Positions 41,187 to 52,401 are shown, numbered from the stretch's first letter. The stretch: 64,000 nt of DNA from Bradyrhizobium sp. JYMT SZCCT0428 (GCF_018131075.1 NZ_JAFCLS010000004.1:124001-188000), one strand, 5' to 3'. Numbers and translations: made by a program. The notes: generated by a model from the letters alone, not told the origin.

Positions 41187-42686
41187 CTAATACTCAATAC
41201 CGAACTCGTCATAGAGCCGCCGGAACACCGCGGGCAGCACTTCGGTCAAATCTTCCGCGATCAGGCCGGGTCCCGCCTCGCGGGCGCCCTCGCCGTGCAT
41301 CCAGACGCCGATGCTGGCGGCCTCGAAGGCCGGCACGCCCTGGGCCAACAGCCCTGCGATGATCCCCGCCAGCACGTCGCCGGCGCCGGCGGTCGCGAGC
41401 CAGGGCGGCGCGTTGGCGGCGATACTGGCGCGACCATCGGGCGACGCCACCACCGTATCCGGCCCCTTCAGCAGCACCACCGCGCCGGAGCGTAAGGCGG
41501 CGTCCCGCACCCGTTCGAGTTTGGAGCGGCCCGGATGCTTGTTGCTGATGTCGCTGAACAGCCGCGGAAACTCGCCCTCGTGCGGGGTCAGCACGACCTG
41601 CGGATCATTGGACGCCTTGATCGATTCAAACAGACGCTCCGGTTCTTGCGCAAAGCTCGTCAGCGCGTCGGCATCGAGCACGAGGTGACGTTTTGCAGAC
41701 AAGGCGGTGTGGACGAGATCGCGCGTGCGCGCGCTGATTCCGGCGCCCGGCCCGATCACGCAGGCATTGAGCCGCTTGTCGTTTAGCATATCAGCGAATT
41801 CGACCGCGCTATCGACCGCGCGGATCATCACCGCGGTCAGGGCCGAAGCATTGACCGCCAGCGCCTCGCGCGGTGAGGCCAGCGTGACCAGGCCGGCGCC
41901 GGCCCGCAGCGCGGCGCGCGCCGCCAGCCGCGCCGCACCCGTCGAGGCCATGTCGCCCGACACGACGACGGCGTGACCGCGCGCATATTTGTGGCCATCG
42001 ATACGCGGCACCGGAAAGCATCCCTGCCAGGCCTGCGGGACGTTTTCCGTTGTCTGCGGCTGGATTTCGCCCAGCACATGCGCATCGATGCCGATGTCGG
42101 CGACGCGGACGCGGCCGCAATGCATCCGCCCGGGCAGCAACAGATGCGCCGGCTTCTTGCGGAAGAAGGTCACGGTCTCGACGGCGTTGATCGCAACGTC
42201 CATCACGGCGCCGGTGGTGCCGTTGATACCGCTCGGCAGATCGACGGCGAGGACGGGCGCGCTGTTGGCGTTGATCGCCTCGATCATCTCAAGCGGATCG
42301 CCTTTCACGGGACGGTTGAGACCGGCGCCGAGCAGCGCATCGATGATCAGCGCAGGCTTCCCGATCGCCTGCGGATTGAACGGAAGCACCGGGTATTTCC
42401 ACCCCTTCGCCGCGAGTGCCGCGTCGCCCGTCAGACTGTCCCGCTCGCAGAGCAGGATCACCGAAACCTCGCGGCCGCGCGCGGCAAGTTCGGCCGCAGC
42501 AACAAACCCGTCGCCGCCATTGTTGCCGCGGCCGGCAACCACCACGATTGGACCCTCCTCGACCAGTTCCATGGCGGCTTCGGCAACGGCCTGGCCCGCG
42601 CTCATCATCAGCGCGAAGCCGGGCGTGCCGGAGGCAATGGTCATTCGGTCGGCACGCTCCATCTCAGTGGTGGTCAGAACTTCCAT
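41187..42686 (-). CDS. nnr: bifunctional NAD(P)H-hydrate repair enzyme (epimerase plus ADP-dependent dehydratase)
   Basis: The 499-residue protein fuses an N-terminal YjeF/NnrE epimerase (VVVAGRGNNGGDGFVAAAEL, DALLGAGLNRP, LAVDLPSGING) with a C-terminal NnrD kinase-fold dehydratase. The C-terminal landmarks are HKYARGHAVVVSGDMASTGAARLAARAALRAGAGLVTL, VLTPHEGEFPRLF, VVLLKGPDTVVASPDG and PPWLATAGAGDVLAG. Together they repair hydrated NAD(P)H. GAGGATTCGGC before the ATG at 42686 supports the start. It is convergent with the racemase gene and divergent from glnB. Confidence 0.95.
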   Translation of the reverse strand: MEVLTTTEMERADRMTIASGTPGFALMMSAGQAVAEAAMELVEEGPIVVVAGRGNNGGDGFVAAAELAARGREVSVILLCERDSLTGDAALAAKGWKYPVLPFNPQAIGKPALIIDALLGAGLNRPVKGDPLEMIEAINANSAPVLAVDLPSGINGTTGAVMDVAINAVETVTFFRKKPAHLLLPGRMHCGRVRVADIGIDAHVLGEIQPQTTENVPQAWQGCFPVPRIDGHKYARGHAVVVSGDMASTGAARLAARAALRAGAGLVTLASPREALAVNASALTAVMIRAVDSAVEFADMLNDKRLNACVIGPGAGISARTRDLVHTALSAKRHLVLDADALTSFAQEPERLFESIKASNDPQVVLTPHEGEFPRLFSDISNKHPGRSKLERVRDAALRSGAVVLLKGPDTVVASPDGRASIAANAPPWLATAGAGDVLAGIIAGLLAQGVPAFEAASIGVWMHGEGAREAGPGLIAEDLTEVLPAVFRRLYDEFGIEY

Positions 42687-42880
42687 GCCGAATCCTCGAT
42701 CTATCAGCCTTTTCCGGAGGCATTTCCGATACCGGCCGCAGCCAATTTTCCAATAGCTGCATACCAATTGATCGGTTTGCCTATTTGGTAGGCTTGGGTA
42801 TCATGCAGTGTCCGGTTCGACCTCTGCCGATTGCCCGTTAAAAGTCTGATAACATTCCAAAATCAGGCGCATTAACAACT

Positions 42881-43377
<497 letters not shown>

Positions 43378-43532
43378 GCCGGGTGCTATCCCGCATTTTG
43401 CGACTGAAAAACAAGAAAAGGGCTGCTTCGGCGGCCTGATTTCGTTTGCGATATCTCACCACTTTTGTGTGCGTGCGTGTTGTTGGCGAAAATGTCGTTG
43501 TCGCAGAGTCCTGGAAACCAAAAGGGGTATTC

Positions 43533-44942
43533 ATGAAGACCGCCAAAGACGTCCTGAAATCGATCAAGGACAACGACGTGAAATACGTCGACCTGCGCTT
43601 CACCGACCCGCGCGGCAAGTGGCAGCACGTGACTTTCGACATCGGCATGATCGACGAGGAAATCTTTGCCGAAGGCACCATGTTCGACGGCTCGTCGATT
43701 GCCGGCTGGAAGGCGATCAACGAATCCGACATGTGCCTGATGCCCGATCCGGTCACCGCGACGATCGATCCGTTCTTCGCCGAAACCACCATGGTCATCA
43801 CCTGCGACGTGCTCGAGCCGACCACCGGCGAGCCTTACAACCGCGACCCGCGCGGCATGGCCAAGAAGGCCGAGGCGATGGTCAAGTCGATGGGCGTCGG
43901 CGACACCGTGTTCGTCGGACCGGAAGCCGAGTTCTTCGTATTCGACGACGTGCGCTTTTCGTCCACGCCCTACAACACCGGCTTCAAGCTCGACTCCTCC
44001 GAACTGCCGACCAATTCGGACACCGAATATGAAGGCGGCAATCTCGGTCACCGCATCCGCACCAAGGGCGGCTACTTCCCGGTCCCGCCGCAGGATTCGG
44101 TGCAGGACATGCGCTCGGAAATGCTCGGCGCGATGGCCAAGATGGGCGTCAAGGTCGAGAAGCATCACCACGAAGTCGCTTCCGCCCAGCACGAGCTCGG
44201 CATGAAGTTCGACACGCTGACGCTGATGGCCGACCAGATGCAGATCTACAAATATTGCATCCATCAGGTCGCGCACATCTACGGCAAGACCGCTACCTTC
44301 ATGCCGAAGCCGATCTATGGCGACAACGGTTCGGGCATGCATGTCCACCAGTCGATCTGGAAGGGCGGCAAGCCGGTGTTCGCCGGCAACAAATACGCCG
44401 ACCTCTCGGAGACCTGCCTCCACTACATCGGCGGCATCATCAAGCACGCCAAGGCGATCAACGCCTTCACCAACCCGTCGACCAACTCCTACAAGCGTCT
44501 GGTCCCCGGTTATGAAGCGCCCGTGCTGCTCGCCTACTCCGCGCGCAACCGTTCGGCCTCCTGCCGTATCCCCTACACCGCCAACCCGAAGGCCAAGCGC
44601 GTCGAGGTGCGTTTCCCCGACCCGATGGCCAATCCGTATCTCGGCTTCGCCGCGATGCTGATGGCCGGCCTCGACGGCATCAAGAACAAGCTCGATCCGG
44701 GTCCGGCGATGGACAAGGACCTCTACGACCTGCCGAAGGAAGAGCTGAAGCAGATCCCGACGGTGTGCGGTTCGCTCCGCGAGGCGCTGGAAAACCTCGA
44801 CAAGGACCGCGCGTTCCTCAAGAACGGCGGCGTGTTCGACGACGACTTCATCGACAGCTACATCGAGCTGAAGATGACCGAAGTCGAGCGCTTCGAGATG
44901 ACCCCGCATCCGGTCGAATTCGACATGTATTATTCGCTGTGA
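43533..44942 (+). CDS. glnA: glutamine synthetase type I
   Basis: The 469-residue enzyme has [32 protein letters not shown] (metal/glutamate site), [48 protein letters not shown] and [13 protein letters not shown]. It also has the adenylylation loop [16 protein letters not shown] with its Tyr. It makes glutamine from glutamate, ammonia and ATP, controlled by PII through GlnE. It follows glnB by 155 bases and ends before a strong terminator. Confidence 0.98.
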   Translation: MKTAKDVLKSIKDNDVKYVDLRFTDPRGKWQHVTFDIGMIDEEIFAEGTMFDGSSIAGWKAINESDMCLMPDPVTATIDPFFAETTMVITCDVLEPTTGEPYNRDPRGMAKKAEAMVKSMGVGDTVFVGPEAEFFVFDDVRFSSTPYNTGFKLDSSELPTNSDTEYEGGNLGHRIRTKGGYFPVPPQDSVQDMRSEMLGAMAKMGVKVEKHHHEVASAQHELGMKFDTLTLMADQMQIYKYCIHQVAHIYGKTATFMPKPIYGDNGSGMHVHQSIWKGGKPVFAGNKYADLSETCLHYIGGIIKHAKAINAFTNPSTNSYKRLVPGYEAPVLLAYSARNRSASCRIPYTANPKAKRVEVRFPDPMANPYLGFAAMLMAGLDGIKNKLDPGPAMDKDLYDLPKEELKQIPTVCGSLREALENLDKDRAFLKNGGVFDDDFIDSYIELKMTEVERFEMTPHPVEFDMYYSL

Positions 44943-44987
44943 TTTTTCGCGGCGTTCGCGCCGCTGATATCACGGTCCACAAATGCG

Positions 44988-45020
44988 AAAGGCGCCCCCA
45001 ACGGGGCGCCTTTTGTTTTT
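44988..45020 (+). terminator. terminator downstream of glnA
   Basis: AAGGCGCCCC (44989-44998) pairs with GGGGCGCCTT (45003-45012) around CAAC. It is followed by TTTTGTTTTT. Confidence 0.9.
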
Positions 45021-45055
45021 GAACACATATGAACACCAGTGCACAGAACGCAGGA

Positions 45056-45634
45056 TCATCCCTCCCTCGTCACGGCGGTGAGATTCATCGTCAGCAACGC
45101 GCCGGGCTTGGGAAGTTCCTGCACTGCAATCACTGTGCGCGCGGGTCTGAGGTCCCCCATGATCTCGACATAGGCCCCGTTCATCGCCTCGAAGTCGGAC
45201 ATCTGCTGCAGGAAGATATTGATGTGCGTGACATGGCTGAGGTCGGACCCGACAGCTTCAAGCATAACCACGAACGACTTCAGGATTTGCCGTGTCTGGG
45301 CGCCGACATCGGCACCGGCCAATTGTCCTGTCGCCGGATCGACACCGGCCGTACCCCCAATCGAGATGTGTTGGCCGACCTTGGCGATATGATTGTAAGG
45401 GCCGATCGGCTTCGGCGTGTTCGGTGGCGTGAGCGTCTCGACGCGGGATTTCATGTGGCTACCTGCTGCAGCTGGCTCGGGACAGGCCGGAAAAGGCGTT
45501 TCACCCCAGGTGCGGATGGGGTAGCCGGCGCGCTCCACGATCATGGCGATCTGATCGACCGTCTCGGTGTGCCATTGCTTGCCGTCCAGCAGCTTCTGGA
45601 TCGCGAGCAGAATTTCTTTGTCGTTCATCGACAT
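45056..45634 (-). CDS. Rid-family (YjgF/YER057c/UK114) protein with 60-residue N-terminal extension
   Basis: The 192-residue frame ends in a complete Rid domain from about residue 61 (MKSRVETLTPPNTPKPIGPY, ISIGGTAGVDPATGQL, GSDLSHVTHINIFLQ, PARTVIAVQELPKPG). The family often hydrolyses reactive imines, although some subfamilies lack the catalytic Arg. Here R in RPARTV is present. The first 60 residues (NDKEILLAIQKLLDGKQWHTETVDQIAMIVERAGY) look like an independent small helical unit. GGAG before 45634 and AGGT before the internal ATG mean one fused protein, or two overlapping products, are both possible. Confidence 0.75.
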   Translation of the reverse strand: MSMNDKEILLAIQKLLDGKQWHTETVDQIAMIVERAGYPIRTWGETPFPACPEPAAAGSHMKSRVETLTPPNTPKPIGPYNHIAKVGQHISIGGTAGVDPATGQLAGADVGAQTRQILKSFVVMLEAVGSDLSHVTHINIFLQQMSDFEAMNGAYVEIMGDLRPARTVIAVQELPKPGALLTMNLTAVTREG

Positions 45635-45687
45635 GATCTCCGACAGGACCGACAGAGCGGACGACGAGACCGCCGCCTCGCCCCACC

Positions 45688-47994
45688 CTATCCCTCCTTC
45701 GGCGGATACTTGCGCAGGAAACGCTCGAGCTCCGGCTGCACGGAATAAGGCGTCGGTATCGGATCGCCGGCCGGATCGACCGCAATATCAAGACAACGGC
45801 GCAACGTTCGCGCCAGCTCCGCGCGCCGATAAGGCTTGGTCAAAAGCGGAATCCCGTGGCCTGCGCGGTTTTTCAGCGGCAGCGCGCCGTCGCTGTAGCC
45901 GGAGGTGAAGAGCACCCGGAGCGACGGCCGGCGGGCCATCAGCGTTTCGGCCAGTTGCCTGCCGTTCATGCTGCCGGGCATCACGACGTCGGTGAAGAGC
46001 AGATCGAACGCCGCGCCCCGATTGACGATGGCGAGGGCCTCGTCGGCATTCGAGGCCACGATCACCTTGTAGCCGAGGCTCTCGAGTTGCATCGTCACAT
46101 AGTCGCGGATCTTGCGGTCGTCCTCGACGCACAGGAGCGTTTCGCTGCCGCCCTGCACAGGCGAATCCTCGTCCTGTGCCGATGGCTGGAGCGCACTGGT
46201 GTCGGCTTTCGGGAGATAGATCGTGAACGTCGTGCCGCTTCCCTCCTCGCTGCGCACGTCGACGCTTCCGCCCGACTGCTTGGCGAAGCCGAACACCATG
46301 CTGAGGCCGAGCCCGGTTCCCTGGCCAACCTCCTTGGTGGAAAAGAACGGTTCAAATATCTTGTCGAGAATACGCTGCGGAATCCCGGTGCCGGTGTCGC
46401 TTACTTCGACGGCGACATAATCGCCGGCGCGTTCGACGCCGCGGACCACGGCCTCGGGCACGCCCAACCTGATATTGCCGGTCGCAATGGTCAGCTTTCC
46501 ACCGTTTGGCATTGCGTCCCGGGCGTTGATGGCGAGGTTGACGACCGCGGAGGAAAGCTGGCTGCGGTCGACGAATGCCGGCCACGCTTCGTCGCTCAAG
46601 GCGGCCTCGATTTCGATATCCTTGCCGAGGGTTGGCGCGAGCAATCGAACGGCTTCGCGAACGAGATCATTGACGTCGATCTCGGCCGGCTGCAGCGGCT
46701 GCTTGCGGGCGAACGCCAGCAGGCTGGCGGTGAGGTTTGCACCGCGGTCGGCGGCGTCGCTGATCAGCTTGGTAATCGATGCCAGGTGCGGAACGTCCTT
46801 GACGCCATCGGCCAGAATTTCGATCGTGCCCGTGATCACCGTGAGCATGTTGTTGAAGTCATGGGCAATGCCTCCGGTCAGTTGCCCGACCGTCTCCATC
46901 TTTTGCGCCCGGATCAGTTGCTCCTCGGCGAGGCGCCGCTGGGTGACGTCCCTGACAAAAGAGTTGATGATGTAACCGTCGCCGCGACGCAGCGCCGTGA
47001 GCGACACTTCAACAAAAAACTCGTGCCCGTCCCGATGCAGCGCCGGCGCCTCATAGCGCATGCCCATGGCGCCACCGGCGGTCTCACGCAGGAATTGGGC
47101 GATCCGCTGCCGGTGCGCCGCGCGAAGGTGTTCGGGAAACACCAGTTCGACCAGCTTCACACCAACCGTCTCCGCCCGCGTCCACCCGGTCAAGGCTTCG
47201 GCCTGCGGACTCCATTCGAGAACGAAGCCGTTTTCGTCGGTCTGGACGAAGGCGTCGAGCGCGGTGCTCACGATGGTCTGCGCCATCTGTTCGCTGTCGA
47301 CCAGGGCCTGCAGGGCGCGCTTTTGTTCGGTGACGTCGCGGAGCACGGTCACCGCCCCGCAAAGCCTGCCGCGTTCGTCGCGCAACGGCCGGGCGTTGGC
47401 GACGATGTACGCTTTTGCGCGGGACCCTTCGGGCTGCACCATGAGTTCGAAATCATCGACATGTTCGCCGCGCAGCGCCCGCGCCAGCGGCGAATCCGGG
47501 ATCGGCAGTGGCGTGGTGCCGTCCGAAAGGAAACAGGCGAATTTTCTTACCCCCGCCAGGCTGTCGAAGCCGCGGTCCACACCCAGCAGCTGGCGGGCTG
47601 CGCCGTTGGCAACGACGACCACCGCATTCTCGTCGGCCACGACAACGCAATCGCGGATGCTTTCGACCGTGTTTTCCAGCAGGTTTGGCCTGGCGCCGAG
47701 CTGGCCCGACAATTCGGCGAACGCCGCTGATAGCGGGGCCATCTCCCGGCTACCTTCGGCAGGCATCGCAACCGGCTTGCCGCGCGACAGCCCTTCGACC
47801 GCCCGGGTCATTTGGGTCAGCTGCCGGGACAGCGAGCCCGCGATGGCGGCCGCAAGCACCAGCGCGAGCAAAATCGCGATCGCCCCGACGACCAGCGTCG
47901 CGCGGCCGAAACCATCACCGAACACAGCAAGTGCGCAAATGGTGCCCACGACCAGGAACACCATCGCGAACGCAAGGCGGCTCCTCAAAGTCAT
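45688..47994 (-). CDS. membrane-bound hybrid sensor histidine kinase (PAS-PAS-HisKA-HATPase-REC)
   Basis: The 768-residue protein has two N-terminal transmembrane segments (about 5-25 and 32-52), a HAMP-like linker, and two PAS regions (about 105-225 and 235-360). It continues with the phospho-acceptor box [13 protein letters not shown] near residue 375, then ATP-binding N-box [13 protein letters not shown]-boxes DTGTGIP and [13 protein letters not shown]-terminal receiver domain follows, with [14 protein letters not shown] (phospho-Asp) and FTSGYS. It presumably phosphorylates its own receiver and a separate regulator. No response regulator gene is adjacent. The ATG at 47994 is preferred over the TTG nine bases upstream. 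Confidence 0.92.
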   Translation of the reverse strand: MTLRSRLAFAMVFLVVGTICALAVFGDGFGRATLVVGAIAILLALVLAAAIAGSLSRQLTQMTRAVEGLSRGKPVAMPAEGSREMAPLSAAFAELSGQLGARPNLLENTVESIRDCVVVADENAVVVVANGAARQLLGVDRGFDSLAGVRKFACFLSDGTTPLPIPDSPLARALRGEHVDDFELMVQPEGSRAKAYIVANARPLRDERGRLCGAVTVLRDVTEQKRALQALVDSEQMAQTIVSTALDAFVQTDENGFVLEWSPQAEALTGWTRAETVGVKLVELVFPEHLRAAHRQRIAQFLRETAGGAMGMRYEAPALHRDGHEFFVEVSLTALRRGDGYIINSFVRDVTQRRLAEEQLIRAQKMETVGQLTGGIAHDFNNMLTVITGTIEILADGVKDVPHLASITKLISDAADRGANLTASLLAFARKQPLQPAEIDVNDLVREAVRLLAPTLGKDIEIEAALSDEAWPAFVDRSQLSSAVVNLAINARDAMPNGGKLTIATGNIRLGVPEAVVRGVERAGDYVAVEVSDTGTGIPQRILDKIFEPFFSTKEVGQGTGLGLSMVFGFAKQSGGSVDVRSEEGSGTTFTIYLPKADTSALQPSAQDEDSPVQGGSETLLCVEDDRKIRDYVTMQLESLGYKVIVASNADEALAIVNRGAAFDLLFTDVVMPGSMNGRQLAETLMARRPSLRVLFTSGYSDGALPLKNRAGHGIPLLTKPYRRAELARTLRRCLDIAVDPAGDPIPTPYSVQPELERFLRKYPPKEG

Positions 47995-48219
47995 GACGAC
48001 CAACTGCCCAATAAAATCGCTAAGAAAACCGCCAGAGAAACCGCCCAGGAAATGATAACGACAATGGTGTGAGTATGAATGCGGGTCCGGCGCCTTGCGC
48101 CGATTGTTCGGCGCCCTCAGCTACCCCAATGCATAGCCGAGTTCTGGGCCGCGCTCCCGCGTTTTCGGTTCCGTAGAATTACGGAGAGCACCCCGGAGAA
48201 ATGGATATTTCGAATCAAA

Positions 48220-49281
48220 TTATACCCCGAATATCCTGGCGTAGCGCGCCTTGATCTCCTCGCTTTGCGCTTGCACGGCGGCGGGATCGGCCTTTAGCAA
48301 TTTCAGATTCGCCAGCGGGATGTGCTCGCCCTTCTCCTTCACCTGCGCGTGAAACGAGCGGTGGGCGAACACGTCGACCAGCATCTGCTGGGTCTCGGCG
48401 CTGAAAAAGAAGTTCTGAAATAATCTTGCCGCGTTCGGATTGGGGGCGCCGCGGAAGATTCCGGAGGGAACGATGATCGCCCCCTCGGTCGGGTAGACCA
48501 CCTCGACCGGTTTGCCCTGGTCCTTGGCGAGCACCAGATTGTAGTCGTTGCCGTCGGCCATGATGGCACGCTCGCCGAGCAGGATCTTCTTCGGTGGATC
48601 GGCGGCCGACTGCACCTGCATGACCTTCTGCTGCGCGAGTTTCTCCAGATAGACCCAACCGAGATCGCGCGTCAGCACGAAGGTCGCGGTCAGAATCGCG
48701 CCGCTGTAGCCGGGATGGCCCTTGACGATCTTGCCTTGCCATTTCGGGTCGAGCAAATCGGCATAGCTCTTTGGCGCTTCCTCGCGCTTGACGAGATTGG
48801 TGTTGTAGCCGATCGCCTCTAGCCAGGCGCAGGACGTCGCGTGCATGCCATCAGGGTCGATCTGATCGGCGGGGAAATGTTTGGCGACCTCCGCCGGCAG
48901 GTAGGCCGCGAGCCAGTTGTTCTTTTTCCAGTCGAGATAATGCGCCGGGTCGGTCGAGTTGGCGACGTCGACGGCGTTGATGCCGCTGCCCTGCTCCTGC
49001 GCGATGCGCTGGAAGATCCGCTCCGCGCCGGAGCGCTCCACCCGGACGCTAATGCCCGGATATTTGGCCTCGAACGTCCGCGCCACCCGCTCGGCGGTGT
49101 TGAGCTCAAGCGCCGTATAGAACGACACCTTGCCCTCTTTCCTGGCAGCCTCGATCAAGGCGGGCGTCACTTCGGATGGCGGCGGCGCCGCGGCGCGCAA
49201 CGGTTCGGCGAATAAAAGGCCGGCAACGGAAGCCGTCGACGCCTTCAACAGGTCGCGTCTCGACCATCGGCGGTCCCGCAT
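48220..49281 (-). CDS. periplasmic Fe(III)-type ABC transporter substrate-binding protein, orphan
   Basis: The 353-residue protein has a twin-arginine-like signal (MRDRRWSRRDLLKASTASVAGLLFAEPLRA). It then has VTPALIEAARKEGKVSFYTAL and the substrate-binding bilobal pattern (NTAERVARTFEAKYPGISV, NAVDVANSTDPAHYLDWKKNNWL, VIYPTEGAI-like VVYPTEGAIIVPSG). It resembles iron(III)/putrescine-type binding proteins. No permease or ATPase gene is adjacent in the window, so it is an orphan. GGGGGAGGGTGCG before 49281 is a strong ribosome site. Confidence 0.83.
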   Translation of the reverse strand: MRDRRWSRRDLLKASTASVAGLLFAEPLRAAAPPPSEVTPALIEAARKEGKVSFYTALELNTAERVARTFEAKYPGISVRVERSGAERIFQRIAQEQGSGINAVDVANSTDPAHYLDWKKNNWLAAYLPAEVAKHFPADQIDPDGMHATSCAWLEAIGYNTNLVKREEAPKSYADLLDPKWQGKIVKGHPGYSGAILTATFVLTRDLGWVYLEKLAQQKVMQVQSAADPPKKILLGERAIMADGNDYNLVLAKDQGKPVEVVYPTEGAIIVPSGIFRGAPNPNAARLFQNFFFSAETQQMLVDVFAHRSFHAQVKEKGEHIPLANLKLLKADPAAVQAQSEEIKARYARIFGV

Positions 49282-49342
49282 CGCACCCTCCCCCTTTGTA
49301 GCCCGACCGTTGTTCGGCCGCCTGTTCGTTCGAAACCGCCTT

Positions 49343-50113
49343 CTAGCTCGCCCGCTGATGCGCCTTGAGCGCCTCGCCGAACGCCTCAAACAGCGCACGG
49401 TTGATCGGATTGCGCTGCGGGTCGTACTCCGCATGCCACTGCACGCCGAGCGCAAAGCTAGGTGCATCGGCAATGCGAATTGCCTCGATGGTGCCGTCTT
49501 CCGCCACGCCCTCGATGACGACGCGCTCGCCGGGATCGAGAATGCCTTGCCCATGCAGCGAGTTCACGCGAATGGTTTCGCAGCCGAGCAGCTTTGCAAA
49601 AGCGCCGTCCGGGGTGAGATGGACGTCGTGCCGGTCGGCAAAGATCACCAACGGATCGGGGTGGATTTCGCCGTTCTCCAGCCGCGGCATGCGGTGATTC
49701 ATGCGGCCGGGGATTTCGCGAATCTCCGGGTGCAGCGAGCCGCCAAAGGCGACGTTCATTTCCTGCAAGCCGCGGCAGATGCCGAAGATCGGTACGCCGC
49801 GGGCGACGCAGGCTTCCGCCAGCGCAAGGGCGACGTCGTCACGATGAATATCGTAGGGCTCGTGCCTCTCATGCGGCTCGGTCTTGAAGCGGGTCGGATG
49901 GACATTGGCTCGGGCGCCTGTCAGCACCACCCCGTCGACCGCTTCGAGCAAGGCGCCGATATCGGTAATCTCCGGCGATCCCGCAAACATCAGCGGCAGT
50001 GCGCCCGACACGTCGGCTACAGCGCGGAGATTGCGCTCTCCGACCATCTGGGTTGTGAAACGATTTTCGATGCGATGGGCGTTCCCGATCACACCGACCA
50101 CGGGCCGTCTCAT
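49343..50113 (-). CDS. class I glutamine amidotransferase-like hydrolase (gamma-glutamyl-GABA hydrolase type)
   Basis: The 256-residue protein has PVVGVIGNAHRI at the start, VVLTGARANVHP, FGICRGLQEMNVAFGG (nucleophile Cys), and VNSLHGQGI. It also has ALGVQWHAEYDP (His/Glu). It fits peptidase C26, which includes PuuD. Substrate is not certain, and polyamine/GABA or gamma-glutamyl amide hydrolysis is likely. A TTG at 50119 could also start the frame, but the ATG at 50113 is preferred. It precedes the orphan binding protein gene in the same direction, so they may form a small unit. Confidence 0.87.
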   Translation of the reverse strand: MRRPVVGVIGNAHRIENRFTTQMVGERNLRAVADVSGALPLMFAGSPEITDIGALLEAVDGVVLTGARANVHPTRFKTEPHERHEPYDIHRDDVALALAEACVARGVPIFGICRGLQEMNVAFGGSLHPEIREIPGRMNHRMPRLENGEIHPDPLVIFADRHDVHLTPDGAFAKLLGCETIRVNSLHGQGILDPGERVVIEGVAEDGTIEAIRIADAPSFALGVQWHAEYDPQRNPINRALFEAFGEALKAHQRAS

Positions 50114-50337
50114 CGCCAAATTTCTGCTTTCATCGTCCTGCGCAAGGATCTTCTAGGTTGAGCCATGATTGTGGCCGATCATGCCTGCGAGATCGTGCCG
50201 GATCAACATGATATGCTGCCCAGTTCTGCTTTACAGCTCCGCGCAAATCCCAGGCCGTGCCGGCACGATTGGCGTCAGAATGGCCGCAAGGCACACGTTT
50301 TGGCGCGCGGAACGGCCTGACGCGCGGCAAAGGCAAG

Positions 50338-51039
50338 CTACTTCCGCGTAAAGGCTTCCCTGGCATCAACAGCCTCGACGCCGGGCAAACCGGCCGCCCG
50401 AAGCGCCGTCGCGGCGGAATTGTCGGCGCTGTTCAGCCAGGGCAATTTTGTCTGGACGGCGCGGGTCACCGGCTCGCCCAGCACGCCGCCGAAATCGAGC
50501 GGCCAGAATCCGTTCGGCACCGCCTCGGCCGATATCCCGTGGAGGCGATATCCCTTCCCCAGTACAGCCTCCGCTTGGTCAGGCTGTACGTTGCGCGCGG
50601 TCCCGGGATTGGCCGGATCGGCAAACGTCACGAGCACAGGGGTCAGCGCGCCCGTTATCGGCACGATGCCGGTCTGGCGGTTCATTTCGTTGAACGACAC
50701 GCGCTTGCCGTCGCCGGCGGCGGCCGTATAGGCGCGCAGGGCTACGTAATTGATGCCCTCGAGTTCGAGTTTCTTGTCGATATGCGCCAGGAGCGCGACC
50801 AGATTTTTGCCGGCGCCGAGGTCGACGTAAACGGCATCACCCACGGTGCGGGTTGGGCCGATACCGCTGTAGCCGCGATACGGGTGGACCGCCACGACTC
50901 CGCTCGCCGATTTGCGTCCATCGGGGGTCTCGACTTCGACGGTCAAGCGATATTTGTGGCCGGGACGATTGATCCTGATCTGGTCGCCGATATAGATCGC
51001 CGCCAGCAGCGCAACCGGCCCCAACCATTTGAAATTCAT
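50338..51039 (-). CDS. membrane-anchored periplasmic protein of unknown function
   Basis: The 233-residue protein has one N-terminal anchor (MNFKWLGPVALLAAIYIGDQ). A beta-rich domain follows, RLTVEVETPDGRKSASGVVAVHPYR, and it ends GLPGVEAVDAREAF. Domain family is not recognised. GAGGATGAG precedes the ATG at 51039. The open frame upstream runs into a dispersed repeat and is not part of the gene. It stands apart from neighbours by 200-300 bases. Confidence 0.65.
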   Translation of the reverse strand: MNFKWLGPVALLAAIYIGDQIRINRPGHKYRLTVEVETPDGRKSASGVVAVHPYRGYSGIGPTRTVGDAVYVDLGAGKNLVALLAHIDKKLELEGINYVALRAYTAAAGDGKRVSFNEMNRQTGIVPITGALTPVLVTFADPANPGTARNVQPDQAEAVLGKGYRLHGISAEAVPNGFWPLDFGGVLGEPVTRAVQTKLPWLNSADNSAATALRAAGLPGVEAVDAREAFTRK

Positions 51040-51067
51040 CTCATCCTCGCCGAAGCGCCCGTCGCTG

Positions 51068-51170
51068 GAGCCCTTTCCGTTCCGATGGAATCGGAACGGA
51101 GCTCCAGATTCTTGATTTGACGCGTTTTCTTGACGCGAACCGGCGTCCACTTCGCTGGAAAACGCTTTAG
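51068..51170. repeat. rhizobial dispersed intergenic repeat, copy A
   Basis: CCGTTCCGATGGAATCGGAACGG hairpin followed by GACGCGTTTTCTTGACGCGAA and CCACTTCGCTGGAAAACGC. Nearly identical DNA is at 52735-52842, and inverted partial copies are at 53200-53321 and 57902-57955. Confidence 0.8.
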
Positions 51171-51292
51171 TTACCCTGCACCGCTTGGCACACCGGGCAT
51201 GGCAGCGTCAAACCGGCGCGTGCCTCGCCGCTTGATCCCGGGCGAATTTTCGCGAAAGACTGGTGCGGGATATTCTGCAGGAAGGAATCAAC

Positions 51293-52399
51293 GTGACAGG
51301 TCCGGCTGACGGTCGTCTTTTGGCCCGCAACGATCTGGCGTGGGCGATCTCTGTCGGAGGCATCGGCGTCGTGCTGTTCACGGCACTCTTGCTGTTCACC
51401 TGGTTTTTTGCTGCGACCCTGTTCCTGATCTTTGCCGGCGTGCTGCTCGGCGTCGCGCTCACCGCGATGGCCAATATGCTCGGCCGCGTGGTCAAACTCC
51501 CGCATTCGCTGCGGCTCACCGTCGTGGGCCTGGTGTTGGCCGGGCTCCTGTCGGGTATTCTTTTTCTCGGCGGCGCCACTATCGCGCAACAGACCAAGGT
51601 GTTGAGCGACACGATCAAGTCGCAGTTGGTCGACCTCAAAGCCTTCCTGGACAGGAATGGAGTCGACACCAGCTTTTTCGACTTCGGCAGCCTCAATGCG
51701 GCTTCGGATGCGTCTGCGCCGGCGGCGCCAACAACGCCGCATAGCCTTCCCAGCGCCAGCACCATCGCATCCAGCGGCGGCGCCATTTTCAGCCAGAGCC
51801 TGAAGCTGATCCTGGGCACCGTGAGCGCGGTCGGAAACTTCTTTATCGTGCTGTTTCTGGGCCTCGCCTTTGCCGTGCAACCGAGCGTTTACCGCAACGG
51901 GCTGTTGTTCATGGCCCCGGCCAGGCACCGCGCCCGTGCCACCATCATTATCGACCGCATCGGCTGGACGCTGGAGCGCTGGCTGATCGCGCAGATCATC
52001 ACCATGGCCGCGGTGTTCTTTGTCACCTGGGTCGGACTTGCCATCATCGGCATTCCCAGCTCGTTCATCCTGGGCATCCAGGCCGGGCTGCTCGCCTTCA
52101 TTCCGACGGTGGGCGCGATCCTCGGCGGGCTGATCGTGGTGCTGGCGAGCCTCGCCTCCGGATGGGTCGCGGCGCTCAGCGCGTTCATCCTGTTCCTCGG
52201 CGTGCACGCGCTGGAAAGCTACGTGCTGACGCCGATCATCCAGCGCCAGGCGCTGGATATTCCGCCCGCCACGTTGTTCGCGTTCCAGATCCTGCTCGGC
52301 GTCGTGTTCGGCATCTGGGGGCTGGCGCTGGCGCTCCCCCTGATGGCGATCGCCAAGGTCATGATCGACCATTTCAAGGCCGAAAAGACGCTGGCCTAA
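51293..52399 (+). CDS. PerM/AI-2E transporter family permease
   Basis: The 368-residue membrane protein starts at a GTG (51293) after GGAAGGA. It has six to eight hydrophobic segments with the family layout: an N-terminal pair (VGGIGVVLFTALLLFTWFFAATLFLIFAGVLLG), a large soluble loop (about 85-165), and a C-terminal cluster. That cluster contains ITMAAVFFVTWVGLAIIGIPSSFILGIQAGLLAFIPTVGAILGGL and ILFLGVHALESYVLTPIIQRQALDIPP. AI-2 export is only one of the roles known in this family. Substrate is unassigned. Confidence 0.85.
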   Translation: MTGPADGRLLARNDLAWAISVGGIGVVLFTALLLFTWFFAATLFLIFAGVLLGVALTAMANMLGRVVKLPHSLRLTVVGLVLAGLLSGILFLGGATIAQQTKVLSDTIKSQLVDLKAFLDRNGVDTSFFDFGSLNAASDASAPAAPTTPHSLPSASTIASSGGAIFSQSLKLILGTVSAVGNFFIVLFLGLAFAVQPSVYRNGLLFMAPARHRARATIIIDRIGWTLERWLIAQIITMAAVFFVTWVGLAIIGIPSSFILGIQAGLLAFIPTVGAILGGLIVVLASLASGWVAALSAFILFLGVHALESYVLTPIIQRQALDIPPATLFAFQILLGVVFGIWGLALALPLMAIAKVMIDHFKAEKTLA

Positions 52400-52401
52400 A
52401 C

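Noticed and set aside
42700..42880. NtrC binding dyad upstream of the glnB sigma-54 promoter
   Set aside because: No pair of half-sites close enough to TGCACC and GGTGCA was found by eye.
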